The notes under the pieces were generated by a model. The model ran no database searches. It was given only the letters and a program-made list of their open reading frames with translations, and was not told where the DNA came from. The position numbers and the translations under genes were made by a program. A stretch of DNA of 64,000 nucleotides, taken from contig NMRA01000118.1 of the NCBI GenBank assembly GCA_002633005.1, positions 310,707-374,706 on the forward strand. Direction: 5' to 3'. This stretch comes from Phoronis australis (taxonomy: Eukaryota > Phoronida > Phoronidae). Below, piece by piece: positions 51,001 to 63,000 of the stretch (positions are counted from its first letter, which is position 1; the number at the start of each line of letters is the position of its first letter).

Positions 51001-54000
51001 AAGTTCGCCATTTCAGGGCCGAGATCACTCAGTACAATTTGTACAAGAGGCACAAAGTCCTTGACTGTCTCTGCAATGCTGGAACACATATTGCAATATG
51101 TAATTAGTTTGTAGCCAATTTTGACATTTCCCATTAATGAAAAATCCTTATTACAGTCATTGGAATGTTGGTGCTTTTGTAGACAAGCCGAATCACGGAT
51201 ATTCTGAATATTGACATTTCCACATTGCATTTATATTCAAAGTAGTCCAAATATTCAAACATCAAAACACTGCTTACTCAATACTCATATTTGTCACATG
51301 GCCGCTGATTCGACCAAACGAGGCCATCCAAGGTGCAGGATTCATCCACATGGGGAGTGCTGCTGTGCCATTCATGATGTCTCCAATTAACGTTGGCATT
51401 GTGCCAACAGTCTTGAGGACTTCATCAACCATGGTTTTAATGTTTGTTGTCATGCGGGATGCATTGAACGGAGCCGTTGAGTAGTCAAATGACATCTATC
51501 AGAGCAACAGTATCAAGATTAAATAACCTCTCAGTCAAAGCTGAATTTTTCCCAAGCTAAAAAACAAAAATCGAATTAGCACTAACCCCATAAAATATAT
51601 TCCTTACCATGATAGGATTCCATTTCCCTTACTCACTCAAGTCACAGGCAATAACTACATGTGCCATTATCGAATTCAGTTTTATGGTTGACCAACGTTA
51701 ATGAACTCAATTACGAGAGCGTAAAAGGCCTAATTCGATTTTCGTTTTTCAGTCAGTTAAACAGAGCAAAATGAAGATAATGAAAATACACCAAGGAAGT
51801 CATTGTAGCCAAAATGTATGCCCACGTCAGGTGATAAACTTATAGACCAGAGGATAAAGGCCACCAAAGGGGGTATAGATCTCGTTCAATGGGCCAATTA
51901 GTGTTCAGTTGGCGTGATTATTACTTCTGGGACCCAAGTTTTTAGCTATTTATTGGAAAGTAGTTCCCAGCATAGCTTATCAGCTAATTAAACTCGCATC
52001 AATGGCTCTTGTTGGAATGTATTAAATGTGATCAAGAAAACAAAATTAGCTTGGTCGGACTTCGTGCAACCTTGAGCATTTTTTTGTACTTCAAGATGGC
52101 GTCAACCGCCACCTTGAATGTTCAAGATTGCACCATATACAATTTGTAAAAGAAAACTGTACAGTAAACAACATTGCAGGCCAACTTTTTGGTAAATAAC
52201 ATGTAAAATTCACTTAGGACAATAAAGTTCATTTACTGGACAAGAAATGTGAAGAAGAGACGCAAAATTACTTTGATAAAGGTGGGAGAATTTGGTTAAA
52301 ATGCATTGACCTGAAACTTGATGCAAATCCCAAGAAGTTGAAAGTTAGCTTATAAAAAATTATGAAAAATAAACAACTACAAACACTATAATTGTCCTTC
52401 TCCCACAGTTTTCAAGCCTAACTGGCAAAACTAAAGACATTTTACCCCTCAGCTTGAACCTTGAGCATTTTTACAGCTAGTGTGTCCTTACCAATTTGAC
52501 CAGTGGACCAGTCATTTCATGTTGAGCGACTTCAATCAGTAAAGTCTGGTAACTGACCTCCTTGCAGAAGAAGTGTACTAGAGTGGCATTCTGCAGTTGT
52601 GGCACAGTGCAGATGTCCACGCCAGCAAATACTTGCAGAATAACAGGTGTGAGCTGGAACAGAGGATTGCAAGAATGCCAAGTGTTGAAATGAATCGGAC
52701 TGAGGTAACATGTAACTAACAGAGTCTTGAAAACATCGAGTCATACTACGCAAGGCACATGGAAATAAAGAGTTATAGTATGTAGTCTGCTGTGGAAACA
52801 AAAATATGGTCAAGTTCTGATGGAACACTTTGCCACAAGGGGTCACTGCAGGAACACTGCTGGATACCTTTTTTCACCAGAGCTTGTCAATCTTCCTCAG
52901 AAGGGTGCACTGGCCCTGAAACACTGGCAACAAAATTTTAACCAAGATCCTGAACCGAGACAATAACTTCTGGACCAATGCATAAGAATGCATTAAATAA
53001 AATAATTATTTAAGAAAATGATTAACAGTGACACATACCTTATCAGCCGAGTCCAGTCTGTAAAGTAAATCTTCTAGCATGCTTGGTAGGGTGTCCATCT
53101 TTTGAACTATTTTCTTCAATTCAACAGTACCATCAAATTTCAATTGGTTGATCAGATCTGAAAATAAATGTTATCTTGCTATCATACAAGATCTGTACAA
53201 CGACAGGGACTTGACCAAAAGTAAATAATTGGTGTGTATTGATAATATAACAATGAACCACCGACCAGACTGCAAAAAGAAGGTATTCATGTTTTGAAAT
53301 ATATGTGAGTTTTCAAATAGGACCTGCGTTTATAATGAAGCAATGTTGTTTTTTGTGTAAAACATAGACTTTTTTGAAATATAAGTCTTTATCCGTTCAG
53401 GATAGGTACCTTCAGACAATCTTAGTTTTTGTAAATAAATGATCTCGGTTGGAATTCCATTTGATGGATCTGTCATTTATATTGATTTCTACGTCAAAAT
53501 TAAATTGACTTCGGTTGTTAAACTGGGTCGGAGAGTAGTCCACATTGAATAATCTTCTTGCTAAAAGCAACACAAAAGATCAATCCAAATCAATCTAGGC
53601 GGATATTAAATATAAATGACAAACTCATCTCATACAAAACGTCAACATGTCAGTTGTCAAGGCCTTTCATACTGATAGAAGTCAGAGATCTTGCCCACCA
53701 AAATTAATTCACAGTCCTCCATCAGAACACAGAATCTCTCATGAAACCCTGAAAATTCCTACCTTGCATAAATCTATTGACTCCAATACCAAACTTGACT
53801 CCATCATCCATCATGGCCGCCATTGCTTGGACCTCTGGTGTCATGGTGCTGAGAAGCTGCTCCAGTTGTGGTAGATAAGACATGGCTGTGTTCAAGTAAT
53901 GCATAGGGCTGTAAGACATAATATTCATTTACATTAAGGGTTAACACATGACAATTTTCATCAGTTACTCATTCTCAATTGAATTGTTTTTGCTTGCTGG

Positions 54001-57000
54001 TAGAATCTGCAATTAAGTATTAAAAGTCACATGCAGCAAACTCTTTGACAACCTTTGATTTGGTTCACGTCATGATGTGGAACACTTTGTTTTAGTCACT
54101 TAATACTTACAGAGTGATTATCAATTGCACATCGTTATAGCATGGACAGGATGTAATTCATGATACCTTCATCCTAAAAATTCATTGCTGCTAAATTGAT
54201 TTGGTCTAATTTGAAGATTACGATTCCTGCTCGACCTAATTGACATTGTATAGGACTTATAGACTTGGATAGATGCAATTTCGTTGAGGTCAAAGTTGGC
54301 GTACAGTTTAGATCAGTGCCACATTTTCTCCTCAGACGAGAAACCCCGTTTTGTTTACAATAATATGAACACCACTAGGGGATGCCACAGTTATCTACAA
54401 ATCAACGTCAGCCATAGCCTTCTAGTCAGGAACACATCAGACGTTAAAGTTTCAAAATCATACTTTAAACAGTTGGGCAGATAAACAGGCAGAGGCCAAA
54501 GAACAGAATAAAAAAATAAAAATTTTCACTTGGCTGCTAGGTGGTGCAAAAGTACATCAAATTCAACTTAAAATGAAACAGCATCGACGCCTCTTTACTA
54601 GAAAACTATTTGCCAAATTTCACAAAATCCATAAATGACCTCCGAAGATACAGAGGAAAATGTAAAAAATAAAATTGCCACAAGGGGGCACAGCGGTTGT
54701 CAGATTGATGTGAAACTCGTCATCATCTGTTATCAGCTTATGATAGGAAAACATCTGCCAAATTTCACAAAGATCCTGAAAACAGTTAAGAAGATACAGC
54801 TGTAGATGCAAAAAAACACAAAGGGGTACCATATTAGTCGAATATGCCAAATCTGTCAGAAAACAGGAAGGTGATGTCGTCTCCTTCATACACATCTATT
54901 TGCCAAATTTCAAGAAAACCTATCAAGGGTCTTCCAGACTTGAAAATACTAAAGCAAATGTAAAAAAAAACAAAATTGCCCGGCACTAGGGGCCCTAGCA
55001 GTAGTCCGAAATTTGTTGTTGTTAGTAGTCAAATTCATATGGAACACTTCTGTCAAATCTCATTAGGATGCTGCCAGGCATTTATAAGATATATAATGCA
55101 GCAGCATACGATCTTGAAAACCCAGAGATGGAGGCAATATGCACCCACTTATCAATATGTGGGCACATAATAATCAAGAATAAAAATGTCGAAAACAAAA
55201 CCCCAATTCTGCAAAATTAAGGCCACCCAAAGTATCAGGATAATTTCATAACATACTCTGCACTGAATCCCATGAAATGCATTGCAACTCTTCCAAAGAC
55301 TGTCCCCCAAACTGTGCCGTTCATAAAGCGAGGCATCGGTATTTTTCCACTCTCAAATCCCATGACTGTGATGGACATCTTCTCAACCATTTTCTCCGCC
55401 ATCATCACGGTTTCTTCCAAAGAGCGACCGAACGCTTTGGCATCAAAGTAGTCATAAAACTCCGAAGAAAACTAAAAAGTAAATGGACATCACAATGGCT
55501 TACACAAAATTCTTGAATCATGCCCAAATGCTCTGTAGAACATGTAAAATGATGGCAGATCACCCGACAAAATACAATTTCAAGCACAGCTCCGAGTGGC
55601 ATTGATGATCCACCATTTTTTTATTAAACCTCTCCGTCATTTGGAGCTCTGAGTTGCTTAGTGAAATTGTGGGGCCAAGCTGTGGAAGCCAGACTTGAGC
55701 GAGATGTAAGTCTGTAGGCTATGTCTTTCAATTGCAAGACACTGAGTTTGTTTGAGACTCAAGCCACATTTGCACTGCATTGCATATGTAACCAGACATC
55801 GACTAATCCTGCTATGGCAATGTGACGTGTCTCATCGACAGGCCGACGCCGACGGGTATACTACTGTACTCCTACATGTACTATTCAAGTACTAGTAACA
55901 GGGGCTTTAGACAAAACAGCTAGAAAACGAAGCTCGATATATTTTGAAACACAGATTGCAATGCTTTTTTGTTTGAAAAATATTGAAAGGAAGCGAAGTT
56001 ACGACAGTCACGATCACTAACTGACTCAGTAACACTACACTATGCCGCATTGCCAATGGCATTGGCGTAGTCAGAAGAAACAAGTCGAAAACAAACCTCA
56101 GTTAGTAAATTGAATTATGACGCAAACTCACCATCAACGTTAGTGGTGTGAACATTCCATTCTTGCCCACCAATTCATCCATTAACACGGACTGGTCTAC
56201 TTGCTTGCAAAAGAAGTTTCCCATTGACATATTGAGGACTTGTGGAATGGAACACATGTCGGCGCCAGAGGCCAGCTGCATCAACAGTGGAGCCACCTGG
56301 TGGTAAAACAAAAACTGCGGTTTGCCGCGAAAGGGAGGAACATACCATTAAATAAAACTACTCCGCTTACAAGCTATCAGACAGTTATTTAGTTTCATAC
56401 AACTGTAGTAGCCTTTTTAGTCACAAAGGGTTGCAATACAATTTCTCTGAAAATTCAACACGTCTTATCCTACCTGTTGGAAATCTGTCGCCATGTAAAT
56501 AAACTCCTCTACAATTTCTGGTGCATGGTTCAACAACGACGCGAACTTTTTCATCTCTGAAGTGCCGGCGAACATAGTTTCTTTTGGGAATTCTGTGGAC
56601 ATAATAAGCGCATGTGTGACATGATAACCACGTCCAGGTAATTACAAACGTTCATTGACTGCTTGACCGCGCGTGGCGTGGTCAGTACTTGGCATTGACA
56701 GGTGTCAGTCCGAGGAACTAGGCCCTAGGCAGTCCGCAGACCAGAGCCCTCACTGGCACATTGTGGCGGACAATAAAGTCCATGTTAATCCATGTTAGTT
56801 CACATCGCACCAGGGAATCAACAAAATTCTTTTATACCATTTCAAATTTCTAGGCTCTGACAGGCTCAAGAGGCAGACGATAATAGGCCACTTGGCAAGC
56901 ACGAGCTTGGAACTTCGATTTCAGATAGGCCGGCTATATAGGAAACCGGAGACACGTAGTGAAACCAAAAAAACTTTAATAAGGCTTTGTAGTATTATTG

Positions 57001-60000
57001 GCCGGCCTAACCCGGCCTGGCGAGCACCCGCATGACTACTGATGCGTTGTGTTGTATAATTTCCGAAAGCTGTTGTATCTGAAATCAATACCTTCGACCA
57101 TCACCATCAACCGTTTCAAGAAGACCAATCCTTGCTCTAGTCTGACGAATAGTTGACCGTCATCCTGAGATACTTCCCCCAACACTAACTGGACAGTGGG
57201 CGAGATGATCTTGATGTAGTCTTCAAAACTGAAAACAGTCGTTTTAACTATCTCTAGAATACAATGCGTTGTACATGTAGGTCTCATGCTGTAGCCGAAT
57301 TTGAATTTTGTGTCTTGAGTTTCAATGATTTAGGCTTACATTGCGCGATTGCTGTTTCATACTATCTAAGTTGGACTACCAATTTTTAAAATGTTTCGTT
57401 CATGACTCATCAAATCTCGGCGTTTTAAAATATTTCAGTCACGAAAAGATTACTTACGTCTTGTTTCCAAATGACTCAAAATATCGCCCCAATCGATGAA
57501 ATACTTCGCCCCAAACTTTGTCGTTCACCAGTCGCTTGCGCCAGCGTTCCTCCGGCCACATTTGGTTGTGAATGCGATATTCAAATTTACTCATCTCTTC
57601 TATAACCTGGTAAACGGATTTCACTGTTCCTTGAATGTTGTGTGCCATTGAATCGACATCGAAGTGTTCCAAGTTGCTGTCACTGAACTGCAAAAACCAG
57701 AGCACGCTTATGACAAACTGCGTTACACAAGATAGTGAGTCACGACTGGTGCAGCACCAACGGACAGTAGAACCATCTTAGTTCACGAATCAGGAATGGT
57801 TGGGAAGATCGTCGGTGCACGGTAGTATACTCCTGCTAGTAATGCATTAAGAAAGCACGTCGCAAATCCTGCTTAGCATTAAATTCGGAATTCATAATTA
57901 ATTATTTTAATAATATGAAATATTCACAATGTATTCACATGCCGTATAACACATTTTAAAGAGCAAAAAGGAACGCTTATCACGATGAAATACTTCGCGT
58001 GTGTCCAAACATTTATCCATAGTAATAAGAATACATTTGCGGCACTTTCTCGTGAAAACAAAATTTGCGTCCCAAGCAATTGAGTACGTAACATTGTCAG
58101 TTGGAAATTAAGCTAAAAAAATGTATTAAATTCGGTTCGTTTTAAAAAAATTCGATGCCACGTCAAAAGACTATTATTTGGGCTTAGGTTTCGAATAAAA
58201 GGGTTTGTGTAAAGACTCGTTTCATGAAGTTTTTAACAAAAATGAAGCGAAAATAGTGTCTTTAAGTAAAACAAGAATGAAATACCATGAGCGACTCAAA
58301 CTCATATGCTATAAAAGTACAATGTCAACAGTTCCCGTCAAGAGGATAAAAAGTTCTAAAACACTTTATGTTAAAATGACATATACGTCCAGTCGTGAGA
58401 AAATATCCGTGGCGCGGCTACTGGAACGTACTGAGATTGTCAAGAATTCTCATGAAGTTAATTAAGTGCAAGTTTCATCATTTCCTAAGACGTTCAACTA
58501 TCCCAACAAAACAGTTTATGTTACATGACAATCCCGGGACATCTTGTGTTGTTGTTTACTATGTCACTGGCCAGTGCCCACTCATTGTGAAACCTTATAT
58601 GCCAGACAGCTGATATATATTGTAATTAGAGTTAATAAACTTTGTGTGTCAGTAGAAACTCAACGACTGTGATAGTTGTTATGCTGCTCTTCACCGACTT
58701 GCTGTTGCTACCTCGTTAGCCAACTATCTACCGTTCAACCAAGAACCGGGTAACCCAACTATACTGACTACCACGACCTATCCGTACTCTCCACATTGCT
58801 GATGTCTCCACAGCTTGCGTCTCAAATTGCAAGTTGTCGCTGATGCGCGCTAGTATGAAACCATTAGACGCCATCGGGTTAACAAAGCCATGACAGCATG
58901 CTGTAAGGAACGTTGTGAGATATCGTGCACTGTTCTGAGAAATTTTTGATACGCTCAAAGCTGTGCCAAAACTCACGTGACTCATTAGTAATAGGATACA
59001 CGTAATCATCAACGCATTTTCGGAATAGTGCCGCACCTTGGGAAAAAGTTGGCCATTGACCTTTTTACGGATAAATGTAAACAGTGAAGGCCTAAGTGCA
59101 ATGGAATTGGAAATAAAACACCTTCTTCACAGATTGCCACCAGGGGTCCCTTGCAAGAAAGTGACTCAAGATTTAAAACAGAAATTTGGGCTTACGCTCC
59201 ACACAACTAGTACTGAAGGAGCCGGAAAATCCTAGACCAACCGATAACCATGTACCAAATTTCAGAAGTCAGTTCAAAAGCGACTCAAAGTTGTCTAGGA
59301 ATCTTTCCTTGAAACAATGATGACAGTTCACGGTATTGAATGCAAGCCTGAGTCCTGGACAACGTCAAGTGAAACATTCTTGCAGCTTAGGGCTCAAATT
59401 GTAGGCTTATTTTTTCAGATTATCTCTATTTGTTCTTAGAAATTACTGTACAGTTTGTACCAGACCATTGTCCAGAATCGTGCCAAGTTGTCATGAAAAT
59501 GTAACGATGTGTTTGGAAAACAAGCGTAAGCTGATTATTCGCTTTACTTGTTGGTTACCAATCGGCGACAGTGGCCCCAGGCACAAATCCTTAACGACAG
59601 GCTTTTCATTTGAAACCACAGGTCAAGAATAAACAGTTAAATTTCCCTCTACCCATCCTACTCTCAATCATCATAGAATACACGATGTACTTGGACACGT
59701 GATTTCACAACTAGATACTGGTAACTATTAACTAGTTACATAATATGAGGCTAAGCCTACTGATGTATGACCTTAGTTATCGTCAAGTGTGTGTATTTGA
59801 CCAAATATGCACGAACTGTAAATTTTAACAGAGTAAAAGTATACATTTCCTGAGAGTAGAAGGCTTTTAGAATTTAATTCGTAACTATTATAATATTCGG
59901 TCATTTGACGATGTGGTTTTAGTAAATTTTACCCAAAAAAGAAAGGTACATTCATAGCAAAACAACGGCATCAATAAGATGATTAATATGTCGCTCATGA

Positions 60001-63000
60001 TACCAATGTTTTCGTTTCGTGCAAAGTTTGTAATTTTAATAAAATTCATATTTTTCAATAACCCCTCACGCCCAATCGAACACTTCAACAGTGATTCCTA
60101 ATAGTATTTTACAAAAAGTATTGCATCTGAAAATTTCATATGAATGCCATCAACTATTTGAGAGGTTTGATGTTGCTATGTTAGCCAAGTTCGGACATTT
60201 TTAGTGTTCTAGCTAGTGCTACAGCACTTAATATTAGAATGGGATTCAGTTAATTTATGGGAAAGGAGCCTGTCAGCATTGCAAGTACAAGTTCCCGGGT
60301 CGGCACGCGATGCAGCCTTCTCTTTTGCAATATAAGCTTTTCTCTGCGTCTGACAATCAGCACGTAACGTAGTCGTGACCGCTCTTGACAAACTGTTTGC
60401 ACAATGCATCGTTGGGTATTTGGTTAGAAAATCGCCAGTTGGTAACTGGAACTCAGAGAATAGGGAAAACAAATTCTACGACAGGTAGTAAATTCAAGAA
60501 CAAACTATTTGCTGGCTTCTGTTTTCTCAGTAAAGCAGCGAGCATTTTGATATAAAATTCTTTGTAAACACAGAGACGCTTACATGTATGTCCCATTCAG
60601 TTGAAGCGAATCATGTTTGAACATGTAGTACGGGCGAACAAACGTTCATAATACTGAACATAGAAGCTTTCTATGTAGTCAGCCTTGCGCCATTAGTATC
60701 GGGTATCCTAGTGAGACAGCTTTTGTATCACATCTGAGAGACTTTTTACAGCGCGCAATACTTATGCAATACGATTGGTTTGGAGAGTTGTCTAACCAAT
60801 AGTTATATTTATTTCATTGTGTCTAACTCTTGATGATCAGCATCTGAAGTCTCCACTTGTCTTATGAATGCGCGTAAAGCCTTGTCTAATACTGAGCTGT
60901 TAACAGTAGTTGTTGACTTGGGTTATTGATAACTCCACATTCTATCAAAAAATAATAATAAAAAACGAACTATTGATTTAGACCATTTACCGCTATAGAA
61001 TTGGTCTCTACAAACAACTAACAGATCGTTATTGCTTGAAACCTTGTTTGGCTCACAGTGACAACAGGGAAATTGAAGAGCACGGTCTCCAGCTATAACG
61101 AACTGTCGCTTCCAGCTTTGAAGACCTTCATCTCCATCCAATATGACAAAAGGAACTATTTTGTATTAATTTCATAACGGTAAACGGTCTCAACCGGGTT
61201 CGTTGTTTTTGTGATGGAATATGGGTTTAGGCCGCTTTGGATAAAAATACAAAAAACATCCAATTGAGATATTCACATGACGCCCATTGTATACCCAACT
61301 ATGCCCGCAAGGAAACTTTAGGCGAGAGTACACATGGACGAAACACTTGAGCAACCTAAGAATATAAGTGCAAATACTTGCAGGCGTGCAATACAATGAA
61401 CGTAATGCGAATGTTGCGTGAAGATTTGATTGGACGCACATTTAATCCTTGTTGAGCTATAGTCAGTAAACGACAATCAAACAGGTATCACTATGGCTAC
61501 GAGGAATTACTTAAACACTCTCAATCAATATTGTATTAGTTCCCGGGTTGAGATACACGATAGGTGCTCACGTGCCGAAGAAGGAAGAAGACAGACAAGT
61601 TATACGCCTGCCTAATATTGAACCAGTTACCCGAGTTAGCGGCAACAAACGCGGTTTTCTAGCTGTAATCAGCCTCAAGACGGAATCGAAATCACAACCT
61701 TAGCGGACCTAAACTTTAACTGACAAAGTCGCCAGCCTCTATTTTTGCAGATGGTTCGTAATTTGTGATGAAATCAGAAAGAAACTGACTTCGGTGTTTT
61801 ATGTCTTTGTTCATATCTAAATATAATAGTCCGTAAAGTGCATTTTCGACCGTAAACTGATTATGCCAATATAAAAGTACGTTTTGATTGAATTTGTTTT
61901 CCAACAAACAAAGCGCAGAAATTTGCTCTGAATGAAACAACAGTAATGGGACTTGCGTAACTCCTTATAAAGGTAGGGTTTATGAAAAGAAATTCTTAAC
62001 CACTAAATGGCCTTTTGTGCGTCTCCACGGAAGCCGCTTTATTTATTTACACACACAAACTTTGGCAAAGAAACGTATCAATGCAACAGGAAAGTGAGAA
62101 CATTTTAAATAACGTTGAAAAGGGACTCAAAAGAATTAATGTCTACTGGGTGCTGGTGCACTATAGGCTAACACAACCTCGAAACATACAGGGTGCTTCT
62201 ACGCGAGGCCGATACAGCCAACTTATTTCAGTATGTGCCACCTATGACAGGCCGAAAGAGGCTGAGACCTTTTTTCAAATAAACTCTGCAACAGTTTTTT
62301 TATCGCAACCAATTGTGTATTGCTATTTACTCGCGAACTTGTCACCGAATCAAAGTTCTTTCATATCTCCCTTTGCAAACATGTGCTTGACACATGATGT
62401 ATTTTCTGAATTTTACAGCGTCAGTGCAGTTGCGGTCCCGGCGCGAGATATGTCTGCGGTGCACGGAAAAAAGAAATGAAGCTCGTGAGAAAAGAACTGC
62501 GTTCGTTGGAAAATAACAGTGATATTGGAAACATCTGCGCTGTCAGTGAGGAAGAAATATAATCTAATTCAAGTAAACTTGAAATTAGTCGATCTGACCG
62601 TGGGCCTGAACAGGGCAATAAAAGATAGCATTGCAGAACAATTTTTGTTTGTTGTAGCGACATCGATGTCATTAGCCGAAAGTTTCGCGTCCAGGATAAT
62701 GACAGCGACTACTTGTGATAACTAAATATAATTATTAAGCAACAAAACTTACAATTTTCAACAGAGAGTGCATGATGCGAGACTTTGACCCGCTCATTTC
62801 GGCGAATAACTCCTCCCAGTTGGTCTTGCAGATGATAGATACAATATCTCGAACCTGGATGTTAGAGTTTTCTCCTAAATTGACATATGGTTCAAGTATC
62901 CGAGGGTCTAAACATGCAGCCATCGGGTCATCCTTAAGTTTCAAGTACATCGGGATGACCTGCGAAAAGAGAACGATATAACACCGACTAACTACATGCC

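Noticed and set aside
52490-52500. Apparent one-base frameshift at the end of exon 10
   Set aside because: It came from a miscount on first reading. Recounting the line gives a 162-nt exon in perfect phase.
58205-58613. Two overlapping plus-strand ORFs
   Set aside because: Lysine/serine-rich low-information translations next to a possible LTR, without any motif.
62015-62479. 154-residue plus-strand ORF in intron 2
   Set aside because: It begins with a TTG codon, has no recognisable domain, lies inside an intron on the other strand and has no splice or promoter context.
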